Below, in pieces: positions 54,129 to 61,602 of a DNA stretch of 64,000 nucleotides. Every line of letters starts with the position of its first letter. The stretch's first letter is position 1. Source of the stretch: Dokdonella_A soli (lineage in GTDB: Bacteria; Pseudomonadota; Gammaproteobacteria; Xanthomonadales; Rhodanobacteraceae); contig NZ_BAAAEU010000024.1 of NCBI RefSeq assembly GCF_039523175.1, positions 186,001-250,000 of the forward strand, given 5' to 3'. Made by a program: the position numbers and the translations under genes. The notes under the pieces were generated by a model. The model was not told where the DNA came from. It searched no databases and saw nothing but the letters and a program-made list of their open reading frames with translations.

Positions 54129-54948
54129 CGCCCAATTCGCCCTTGCCACGCCGGCTGCATCCGCGGCCGCGACCGCACTGCCGGTCACGGCCGAACGGCC
54201 GAAGATGGCCGCGCGCAATCTCGATTTCTTCTACAACGGTTTCCAGGCGCTCAAGGACGTCCACCTCGACATCGCCGAGAAGCGCGTCACCGCGTTGATC
54301 GGGCCGTCCGGTTGCGGCAAGTCCACGCTGCTGCGCGTGTTCAATCGCATCTACTCGATCTACCCGAAACTTGAGGCGAAGGGTGAGGTGCTGCTCGATG
54401 GCGAGAACATCCTCGATCCGAAGTTTCCGCTGAACCGGCTGCGCTCGAAGGTCGGCATGGTGTTCCAGAAGCCGGTGCCGTTCCCGATGTCGATCTACGA
54501 CAACATCGCCTACGGCATCCGCCACTACGAGAAGCTGCCGAAGAGCGAGATGGATTCGCGCGTCGAACAGGCCCTGGTGCAGGGCGCGCTCTGGGGCGAG
54601 GTCAAGGACAAGTTGAAGCAGAGCGCACTCAGCCTCTCCGGAGGCCAGCAGCAGCGCCTGTGCATCGCGCGCGCGGTCGCGCTGAAGCCCGAGGTGATCC
54701 TGCTCGACGAACCGACCTCGGCGCTCGATCCGATCGCGACCGGCAAGATCGAGCAGCTGATCTCCGAGCTCAAGGAACAGTTCACGATCGCGATCGTGAC
54801 CCACAACATGCAGCAGGCAGCGCGCTGCTCGGATTTCACCGCGTTCATGTACCTCGGCGAACTGGTCGAGTTCGGCAACACGGAATTGCTGTTCACCAAG
54901 CCGGTGAAGAAGCAGACTGAGGACTACATCACCGGTCGGTTCGGATAA
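54121..54948 (+). CDS. pstB: Phosphate ABC transporter ATP-binding protein PstB
   Basis: PstB powers phosphate uptake. The 275-residue protein (MTDAQFALAT) has Walker A GPSGCGKS at residues 61-68, the Q loop VGMVFQKPVPFPMS, the signature LSGGQQQR, Walker B VILLDEPTSALDP and the H loop VTHNMQQA. The N-terminal 29 residues are Ala-rich and longer than usual. It is the last transporter gene, followed after 160 bp of repeat sequence by phoU. Confidence 0.97.
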   Translation: MTDAQFALATPAASAAATALPVTAERPKMAARNLDFFYNGFQALKDVHLDIAEKRVTALIGPSGCGKSTLLRVFNRIYSIYPKLEAKGEVLLDGENILDPKFPLNRLRSKVGMVFQKPVPFPMSIYDNIAYGIRHYEKLPKSEMDSRVEQALVQGALWGEVKDKLKQSALSLSGGQQQRLCIARAVALKPEVILLDEPTSALDPIATGKIEQLISELKEQFTIAIVTHNMQQAARCSDFTAFMYLGELVEFGNTELLFTKPVKKQTEDYITGRFG

Positions 54949-54953
54949 CGCAA

Positions 54954-55088
54954 TGCCCCTCTCCCGTCGGGAGAGGGCCTGTCCTGAGCCTGTCGAAGGA
55001 AGGGCGAGGGTTCGGCGACATCGAACGCCGCACTCCGCCCGAACCCTCACCCGCCCCTTCGGGGCACCCTCTCCCGGCGGGAGAGGGA
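54954..55088. repeat. Dispersed inverted repeat between pstB and phoU
   Basis: TGCCCCTCTCCCG...GGGAGAGGGC (54954-54978) and its partner CACCCTCTCCCG...GGGAGAGGGA (55063-55088) flank a second palindrome and a CTGTCCTGAGCCTGTCGAAGG core. This matches the families at 5887 and 42626. The insert sits inside the pst operon, so phoU must be read through it or have its own promoter. Confidence 0.85.
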
Positions 55089-55108
55089 AAAGCACGAGAC
55101 ACACGCCC

Positions 55109-55837
55109 ATGAATTCGACACCACAAACCGGCGACCACATCGTCAAGGGCTACGACCAGGAGCTGAAGCGCCTGACCGGCGAGATCCAGCGCATGGGCCA
55201 GCTCGCACTGAGCCAGCTCGAAGCCGCGATCGACGTGGTGATGGAGCGCGACAGCGACGCCGCGATGAAGGTCGTGCACGATGACTCCGCGATCGACGCG
55301 CTCGAACACGAAGTCAGCCAGGATGTCGTGCGCCTGCTCGCGCTGCGCCAGCCGATGGCGCGCGACCTGCGCGAAATCCTCGCGGCGCTGCGCATCGCGG
55401 CCGACATCGAGCGCATCGGCGACTATGCCGCGAACGTCGCCAAGCGATCGATCGTGCTCAACCAATCCGCACCGGTGCAACTCGCCAATGCCCTGCCGCG
55501 CCTCGCGCGCCTGGCCGAGGGGCTGGTGCAGGAAGTGCTGGTGGCCTATCGGGACAACGACGCCGACCGTGCGCTCGATGCGTGGGCCCGTGACGAAGAG
55601 CTCGACGAGCAGTACACCGGCCTGTTCCGCGAACTGCTCACCTACATGATGGAAGATCCGCGCAACATCACGCCGTGCACGCACTTGTTGTTCATCGCGA
55701 AGAACATCGAGCGCATCGGCGACCACGCCACCAACATCGCCGAGTACGTGTACTTCCTCGTGCACGGAACGCAGATCACCCAGACGCGTCGCAAAGGCGA
55801 CGCAACGTCGGGTCTCGCGATCGACGGGCCGCGCTGA
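55109..55837 (+). CDS. phoU: Phosphate-specific regulator PhoU
   Basis: PhoU represses the Pho regulon when phosphate is sufficient and protects against uptake toxicity. The 242-residue protein from ATG 55109 (MNSTPQTGDH) has two three-helix PhoU repeats with the metal-site sequence ERIGDYAANVAKR and a second ERIGDHATNIAEYVYF. The frame also extends upstream to 54953 across a dispersed repeat, which I discard. It terminates the pstSCAB-phoU operon; no phoB/phoR pair is in the window. Confidence 0.95.
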   Translation: MNSTPQTGDHIVKGYDQELKRLTGEIQRMGQLALSQLEAAIDVVMERDSDAAMKVVHDDSAIDALEHEVSQDVVRLLALRQPMARDLREILAALRIAADIERIGDYAANVAKRSIVLNQSAPVQLANALPRLARLAEGLVQEVLVAYRDNDADRALDAWARDEELDEQYTGLFRELLTYMMEDPRNITPCTHLLFIAKNIERIGDHATNIAEYVYFLVHGTQITQTRRKGDATSGLAIDGPR

Positions 55838-55857
55838 GAAGGACCGACGCTATTCCG

Positions 55858-55957
55858 TAGGAGCGGCTTCAGCCGCGGTGCGGTTCATGCGCTGACGCCA
55901 TCCCCCAACCCTCCCCCTTTGGAGAGGGCAACGCATCGCAGCTGAAGCCGCTCCTGC
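55858..55957. repeat. Dispersed repeat, AGGAGCGGCTTCAGCCGCG family
   Basis: GTAGGAGCGGCTTCAGCCGCGG (55858-55879) and the inverted partner CGCAGCTGAAGCCGCTCCTGC (55937-55957) flank a short spacer after phoU. The same arms occur at 47615-47747. Confidence 0.85.
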
Positions 55958-56034
55958 CGACCGTGCACGACGGCGCCTCGTGAACGGGGTGGAAGGAACC
56001 TTGGCGGGAGTGACTGCAGTCCCGATGCCTTGTC

Positions 56035-56781
56035 CTATTTTCCCGCGCGCTGGCGCAAGGCTTCGAACAACGCGATTCCGGTGGCGACCGAGACGTTCAG
56101 GCTCTCGACGTCGCCGCGCATCGGAATATGCGCCAGGAAATCGCAGTTTTCGCTCGTCAGCCGACGCATGCCTTCGCCCTCGCTGCCGAGCACGATCGCG
56201 ATCGGGCCATTGAGGTCGACCGCATAGATCGACTGCGGCGCCTCCTTGCTGGCCATGCCGACTAGCCAAACGCCGGCATCCTTCAGCCCCTTCAACGCAC
56301 GCGCGAGATTGGTCACCGCGACGATTGGCACACGATCAGCGGCGCCTGACGACGCGCGGCGCACCGTCGGCGTGACACCGACCGCGCGATCCTTCGGCAC
56401 GACCACCGCGGTTACGCCGGCCGCTTCCGCGCTGCGCAGGCAGGCGCCGAAATTGTGTGGATCGGTGACGCCGTCGAGGACCAGGAACAGCGCATCACGC
56501 GCAGCCTTCTCGACCAGCTCGGCCAGCGCCGATTCCGGTAGCGGGGCGGGCGCGTTGTAGTACGCGACAACGCCTTGATGACGCCCGCCGCCGGTCATGC
56601 GATCGAGTGCGGCGCGGTCGCGCGCATGCGGCTTCACGCCGAGCTCGCGCGCGCGTTCGCCGAGTTCCTTGACGCGCGCGTTGTGGCTGCCGATCTCGAT
56701 GTACAGCTCGACGAGATTGCCGACATCGTGGTTCAGCGCGGCTTCGACCGCGTGGATGCCGATCAGGAGTTCATTGCTCAT
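56035..56781 (-). CDS. rlmB: 23S rRNA 2'-O-methyltransferase RlmB (SpoU family)
   Basis: RlmB methylates the ribose of G2251 of 23S rRNA. From ATG 56781 (MSNELLIGIH) it has 248 residues. The N-terminal L30e-like substrate-binding domain (VEAALNHDVGNLVELYIE) is followed by the SPOUT knot: motif 1 GVTDPHNFGACLRSAEAAG, motif 2 AIVLGSEGEGMRR, and motif 3 MRGDVESLNVSVATGIALFE. It lies 59 bp downstream of rnr on the same strand, a common arrangement. The longer frame to 57192 is antisense-like within rnr and not used. Confidence 0.94.
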   Translation of the reverse strand: MSNELLIGIHAVEAALNHDVGNLVELYIEIGSHNARVKELGERARELGVKPHARDRAALDRMTGGGRHQGVVAYYNAPAPLPESALAELVEKAARDALFLVLDGVTDPHNFGACLRSAEAAGVTAVVVPKDRAVGVTPTVRRASSGAADRVPIVAVTNLARALKGLKDAGVWLVGMASKEAPQSIYAVDLNGPIAIVLGSEGEGMRRLTSENCDFLAHIPMRGDVESLNVSVATGIALFEALRQRAGK

Positions 56782-56840
56782 TGTTGATAAAGGGTCGACT
56801 GAATAAGGACAGTTGGAATTCGTTTGGGAAGCTTCGCGCG

Positions 56841-59141
56841 TCAGCGACTCGAGACCAGCCGGAAATCGATCTTGCGGTCCTCCAGGCTCGCGCGCAGTAC
56901 CTGCACGCGCACCTCGTCGCCGAGGCGGAACTTGAGGCCACGCCGCTCGCCGGTCAGCAGGCGCCGTGTCGCGTCGAAGTGGTAGTAGTCGTTCGGCAGC
57001 TGCGTGATGTGCACGAGGCCACTGATCTTCGATTCGGTCAATTCCACGAACAGGCCGAACGAGGTGACGCCGGCGACGATGCCGTCGAACTCGCTGCCGA
57101 CGTGCTTCTCCATCCATGCGCACTTGTAGCGCTCGTCGACATCGCGCTCGGCTTCGTCGGCGCGGCGTTCGTTGTGCGAGCAGTGCACGCACAGGCTGGC
57201 CATGTCGCTCGGGCTGTACTGGTATTCCGCCGGCTTGCCGCCGCCAAGCGCGTAGCGGATCGCGCGATGCACGAGCAGGTCCGGGTAGCGACGGATCGGC
57301 GAGGTGAAATGCGTATACGACTCGAGACCAAGCCCGAAATGACCGGGATCGTTCGGTTGATACACGGCCAGGCTTTGCGAACGCAGCAGCACCGATTCGA
57401 TCAGACTCGCATCGGGGCGCTTGCGCACCTTCTTCAGCAACGCCGAGAAATCACCCGGCGTGACCTGCGAGATCGGCGGCAGGCTCAGCTTGAACTCGCG
57501 CAGGAATTCGAGCAGATCCTCGTACTTCGAGGCCGGCGGCGGCGCGTGCACGCGGTATGGCGTCGGGATGCGACGCTTCTGCAGATACTTCGCGGCCTCG
57601 ACGTTCGCCGCGATCATGCATTCCTCGATCAGCTTGTGCGCATCGTTGCGCTCGTGCGTCGCGAGCTGCACGACCTCGCCGTTGGGACCCAGGCGGAAGT
57701 CGACCTCGGTACTCTCGAAGTCGATCGCGCCGCGCTTCTGGCGCGCCTTCGCGAGCAGCTTGTAGAGCTGATGCAGGTTCTTCAGCTGCGGCATCATGTC
57801 GGCGAGTTCGTGGCGCGCATCCGCATCCTTCTCGCCGATCGCCTGCCAGACACGGTTGTAGGTCAGACGCGCATGCGAGCGCATCACCGCCGGATAGAAC
57901 TTCGAACGCGTGACCTCGCCGTCGCGGTCGATATGCATCTCGCAGACCATGCACAACCGCTCGACCTTCGGGTTCAGTGAGCAGATGCCGTTCGACAAGG
58001 TCTCAGGCAGCATCGGCACGACGAACCCGGGGAAATACACCGAAGTCGCGCGGTTGTACGCCTCCTCGTCGAGCGGCGTGCCGGGCTGCACATAGTGCGA
58101 GACGTCGGCGATCGCGACGAGCAGGCGGAAGCCGTTGTCGTTCGGTTCCGCATAGACCGCGTCGTCAAAATCCTTGGCGTCCTCGCCGTCGATCGTGACC
58201 AGCGGCGTCGTGCGCAGGTCGACGCGGCCCTTGATCTCGGCTGCCGAAACCTCGGGTTCGACCTCGGCCGCATCGCGCAGCGCGACGACCGGCCACTCGT
58301 GCGGCAAGTCATGGCTCGCGATCGCCATCTCGACGACCAGCGACGGCGTCAAACGCTCGCCGAGCACCGTGAGAACCTTGCCCATCGGTCCGCGCTGCAC
58401 GTTCGGCTGGTCGGTGATCTCGACGACGACGATCTGGCCCGAGCGGGCGCCGCGGTCCTTGCCCGGCGTGATCAGCACATCCTGGTGCAGGCGCCGGTCG
58501 TCCGGCGTAACCAGCACGAGGCCGTTTTCCTCGACCACGCGCCCGACCAGGCGCGGCGAGCGGCGTTCGAGCACCTCGACGATCGCGCCCTGGCGGCGCC
58601 CACGCCGGTCGACGCCGACCACGCTGGCGAGCACGCGGTCGCCATGCAGCACCTTGCGCATCTCGGCCGGCGACAGGTACAGGTCCTCGCCGCCCTCCTC
58701 GGGCCGCAGGAAACCGTAGCCCTCCGCGTTCGCGATCACGCCGCCGCGGATCAGGTCGAGCTTGCTGGCGACTCCGTAGCCGCCACGGCGATTCTGGATC
58801 AGCTGGCCGTCGCGCAGCATCGCGGCGAGCCGCCGTGTCAGCGCATCGAAATCCTGCGGCGTGCTCAGGTGCAGCGCGTGCGCGATCATCTCGACCGTCA
58901 TCAGCTCGCCGTGCTCCTCCAGCAGCGCGGTGATCGCCTCGCGACTCGCGATCGGCCGCTCGTAGCGGCTCGCCTCGCGCTCGGCATGGGGATCATGGAT
59001 GGGTGGCGGTTTCGCCCCCTTCTTGCCCGGCAGCGGCGGCAGCTTTTCCGGCATGAATTTCGGTAGGCCGGCACGCTTGCCGGGGCCGCGCTTGTTGCGC
59101 ACCGCAGGGGCGCGCGAAGTCGTTGTTTTTCTTCTTTTCAA
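56841..59141 (-). CDS. rnr: Ribonuclease R
   Basis: RNase R is a processive 3'-5' exonuclease that degrades structured RNA and works in quality control. The likely start is TTG at 59141 (KRRKTTTSRAP), with AAGGA 7 bases upstream, giving 766 residues; an ATG at 59195 would add 18 residues. Domains in order are a basic N-terminal tail and RNase R helical domain, cold-shock domains, the RNB catalytic domain with DGEDAKDFDDAVYAE (catalytic Asp cluster) and EECMIAANVEAAKYL, and an S1 domain near the end (EFDGIVAGVTSFGLFVEL). Confidence 0.94.
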   Translation of the reverse strand: MKRRKTTTSRAPAVRNKRGPGKRAGLPKFMPEKLPPLPGKKGAKPPPIHDPHAEREASRYERPIASREAITALLEEHGELMTVEMIAHALHLSTPQDFDALTRRLAAMLRDGQLIQNRRGGYGVASKLDLIRGGVIANAEGYGFLRPEEGGEDLYLSPAEMRKVLHGDRVLASVVGVDRRGRRQGAIVEVLERRSPRLVGRVVEENGLVLVTPDDRRLHQDVLITPGKDRGARSGQIVVVEITDQPNVQRGPMGKVLTVLGERLTPSLVVEMAIASHDLPHEWPVVALRDAAEVEPEVSAAEIKGRVDLRTTPLVTIDGEDAKDFDDAVYAEPNDNGFRLLVAIADVSHYVQPGTPLDEEAYNRATSVYFPGFVVPMLPETLSNGICSLNPKVERLCMVCEMHIDRDGEVTRSKFYPAVMRSHARLTYNRVWQAIGEKDADARHELADMMPQLKNLHQLYKLLAKARQKRGAIDFESTEVDFRLGPNGEVVQLATHERNDAHKLIEECMIAANVEAAKYLQKRRIPTPYRVHAPPPASKYEDLLEFLREFKLSLPPISQVTPGDFSALLKKVRKRPDASLIESVLLRSQSLAVYQPNDPGHFGLGLESYTHFTSPIRRYPDLLVHRAIRYALGGGKPAEYQYSPSDMASLCVHCSHNERRADEAERDVDERYKCAWMEKHVGSEFDGIVAGVTSFGLFVELTESKISGLVHITQLPNDYYHFDATRRLLTGERRGLKFRLGDEVRVQVLRASLEDRKIDFRLVSSR

Positions 59142-59269
59142 TGCTATTTCCTTGTTGTTCGGGGCCAGCGTCGCCGAGCGTGCACGCGATTGCAAGAGCG
59201 ATGCGTTGACAGCTCAGGCGGCGGCCAGTATTGTTCGCGGCCCCCGGAATGGCCTGCCATCCCGGAAGG

Positions 59270-59354
<85 letters not shown>

Positions 59355-59403
59355 CATGCAGCATCTCCGATACGTGGCGATGCCCGATCGCGAGTTTGAC
59401 ACG

Positions 59404-59429
59404 AAACCCCGCCAGCAGCGGGGTTTTTT
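59404..59429 (+). terminator. Rho-independent terminator downstream of tRNA-Leu(CAG)
   Basis: AAACCCCGC CAGCA GCGGGGTTT followed by TTT: a 9-bp stem with a 5-base loop and T-tail, 50 bp after the tRNA. Confidence 0.9.
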
Positions 59430-59813
59430 GTTGCCCGTCATCCAGCCTGCCCGCAAGGCGTAGCACCACCATGCGCCGGTGAGCCTGCCGCAGGAGGCCT
59501 GATATCCGGAATTCACTGATGACACGTCGGTAACTCACTGACGAACGTTGTCACGAGGCGCCAAACATCCCGCAGCGGCAGACGATGCCGACCACGAACT
59601 GCAGACATGTCGAAGGTAAGGCTGCGCTAGGTACCCCGATCCGAGGCCGCACCGACGGCCGCAAAATGTGCGGCCTGTCACGCTTTGCTTGCGTGACTCG
59701 CATGCGCGCGCATTACCGCATGAACATGGCACCGATATTGCTGCCATGGTGGACCACCCCCGGTCCGAACTGATTACGCAGTGCTGAGCGGACAAACGCT
59801 CAGGGAGAAAGCA
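59430..59813 (+). promoter_or_regulatory. Pil-Chp operon leader with sigma-54 promoter
   Basis: This 384-bp stretch before the PilG-like gene holds no gene. Its key feature is TGGCAC-CGATA-TTGCT at 59727-59742, matching the sigma-54 -24/-12 consensus TGGCAC-N5-TTGCW. The expected start is about 59753, giving a leader of about 60 bases, with a GGGAGA ribosome site just before the ATG at 59814. Confidence 0.75.
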
Positions 59814-60692
59814 ATGAGGAAATACCCAGTCGCCGGTTGCGCACTGAAGGAGCGCGACCAGAGACTGCTGCAAATGTTGATGTCTCTCCCCGCTGCGAGC
59901 CGTTTTCAGTTCCTGGCAGACAAGAGCGCATTCACGCAGCCTCCGAGCATTGCGATCGTCGATACCGGATCGCCGCTTTCTCTGTCGATATACGAAGATC
60001 TCAAAAAGCGCTTTGCGCGGACCGTGCCCGTCGCGATCATCGATCCCGAGGGCGCGAAGGGCGACTGGCTGTATACGGTTCAGCGCGCCTCCCTGCTGCG
60101 CAGCATTTTCAAGGTGCTCGATTCCATCGTCGATTCGGAATTGTGGGACGGAAAAAGCGACGCGCGAACATCCCATGGTCCCGAAACGTCGGCCGCGAGC
60201 CTGGTGCAATCCGTCGACAGGCCTGCGAACGATGCCGCTTTTGTCGAAGGTTCGAGCGGCATACCCGAGCCACTCAAGGCCATCGTTGTCGACGATAGCC
60301 TGGCGGTGCGCGAACAACTGCGTGCAGCCCTCGATCGCATGGGTTTCAGATGCGATCAGGCCGCGGATGCCGACCAGGCGCAGGCCATGCTCGCACTCGC
60401 AACGTACGACATCGCCCTGCTGGATGTGGTGATGCCCGGCATGGACGGGTACGAACTGTGCCGCAAGATCAAGCAGGACCCCAATAAGCGAAGCATGCCG
60501 GTCGTGATGTTGACCAGCCGATCCTCACCGTTCGATCGAGCTCGCGGGATGCTTTCGGGTTGCAACAGCTACTTGACCAAGCCGATCACGTGGGACGAGT
60601 TCCGAACGGCGATCGACAAGGCATTGCTCAGGAATTCCAGGAACACCCGCGCTCAGCTGGCCTCGCGCGGATATGCGGGTTCAGGACAGTAA
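59814..60692 (+). CDS. PilG-like response regulator with degenerate N-terminal receiver
   Basis: The 292-residue form from ATG 59814 (MRKYPVAGCA, SD GGGAGA) carries a complete receiver at its C-terminal end (from about residue 160, KAIVVDDSLAVREQLRAAL) with the phospho-Asp in IALLDVVMPGMDGYEL and Lys in YLTKPITWDEFR. The N-terminal half, about residues 15-115, reads like a second, degenerate receiver (IAIVDTGSPLSLSIYED, VPVAIIDPEGAKGDWLYT) lacking the Lys. Pseudomonas PilG is single-domain and only about 135 residues, so this is a two-domain variant. It is first in a PilG-PilH-PilI-PilJ type IV pilus chemosensory operon. Confidence 0.75.
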   Translation: MRKYPVAGCALKERDQRLLQMLMSLPAASRFQFLADKSAFTQPPSIAIVDTGSPLSLSIYEDLKKRFARTVPVAIIDPEGAKGDWLYTVQRASLLRSIFKVLDSIVDSELWDGKSDARTSHGPETSAASLVQSVDRPANDAAFVEGSSGIPEPLKAIVVDDSLAVREQLRAALDRMGFRCDQAADADQAQAMLALATYDIALLDVVMPGMDGYELCRKIKQDPNKRSMPVVMLTSRSSPFDRARGMLSGCNSYLTKPITWDEFRTAIDKALLRNSRNTRAQLASRGYAGSGQ

Positions 60693-60732
60693 TCACCATC
60701 GCTTCTTCACCACGCGCAATAGGGGTTTACCC

Positions 60733-61092
60733 ATGCAAAAAGTTTTGATCTGTGACGATTCCGCAGCCGAACTCGCCAATTTGCGCAGCATTCTCACCGA
60801 CGCCGGCTGGCATTCGGTCACTGCGACCAATGGTACTGATGCGCTGACCAAGGCAAAGAGCGAGAAACCAAACCTGATCCTGCTGGATATCGTCATGCCG
60901 GACATGGATGGTTATGAAGCCTGCCGCCTATTGCAGGCCGACGCCGAAACCAAGTCGATTCCGGTCGTATTCGTTTCCAGCAAGTCGCAGAAAGCCGATC
61001 ACATCTGGAGCAAGATGCAGGGAGCGAAAGCGCTGATCGCAAAACCCTACACGCCCGAGCAGATACTGGATACGTTGAAGGCGTTTGGCTGA
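60733..61092 (+). CDS. pilH: PilH-type single-domain response regulator
   Basis: PilH acts with PilG in type IV pilus extension/retraction control. The 119-residue protein (MQKVLICDDS) is one receiver domain with Asp9/Asp8 in ICDDS, the phospho-Asp in LILLDIVMPDMDGYEA, and Lys in ALIAKPYTPEQIL. The helix 4 segment SSKSQKADHIWSKMQGAK matches the PilH KDQETDKVWGKRQGA pattern, which separates it from PilG. The frame opens upstream at 60673 inside the preceding gene, but the MQKVLI start is normal. Confidence 0.85.
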   Translation: MQKVLICDDSAAELANLRSILTDAGWHSVTATNGTDALTKAKSEKPNLILLDIVMPDMDGYEACRLLQADAETKSIPVVFVSSKSQKADHIWSKMQGAKALIAKPYTPEQILDTLKAFG

Positions 61093-61095
61093 ACG

Positions 61096-61569
61096 ATGCC
61101 CACGTTCGCTCCGTCTTCGCTTGAACCCGTTCGAAGCCAGCGCGCGAGTATTGCGCTGCGCGTGCATCCGTCTCTTCCACTCCTGGTCTTGGACGCGGGC
61201 GTGATCGCACAGCAACTGACAGACGCGACTATCGCGCCGGTGCCTATGTGCGCGCCATGGTTCCGCGGGGTCGCGCGCCACGGCGGTCAGATCGTGCCGT
61301 TTTTCGATCTGGCCCTGTGGGTGGAAGTAGAACGCCGACGGGAGCGGGCAACGACGATGATTTCGATTGCTTCCGGACCATGTTTCCTGGGGCTGCTGGC
61401 GAGCGAACCGCCGATGATTCTTCCTGCGGGCCGCAGCATCGTTCCGTGGGCGGGAAAAGCAGATTGGATCGCACGAGGTGCGAACCCGGACGTCGCGTGC
61501 GCCTTCGATCCCCCGACATGGCTTGCGGAGATCGCCCCCACCTTGCTGATGAAGGCCGCCAGGCCCTGA
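61096..61569 (+). CDS. pilI: CheW-like adaptor, PilI-type
   Basis: PilI couples the PilJ receptor to the ChpA kinase. The 157-residue protein (MPTFAPSSLE) has a CheW-like beta-barrel fold, with VPMCAPWFRGVARHGGQIVPFFDLALW corresponding to the CheW docking loop (VPGAPPWLRGVANLRGEVVPVFDL type) and a C-terminal CAFDPPTWLAEIAP. The gene is 3 bp after pilH and 33 bp before pilJ. Sequence divergence from typical CheW is considerable, but the order and loop support the call. Confidence 0.78.
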   Translation: MPTFAPSSLEPVRSQRASIALRVHPSLPLLVLDAGVIAQQLTDATIAPVPMCAPWFRGVARHGGQIVPFFDLALWVEVERRRERATTMISIASGPCFLGLLASEPPMILPAGRSIVPWAGKADWIARGANPDVACAFDPPTWLAEIAPTLLMKAARP

Positions 61570-61602
61570 TCCAGCTGTAGTTGCTCATCGAGGAATGTTG
61601 AA

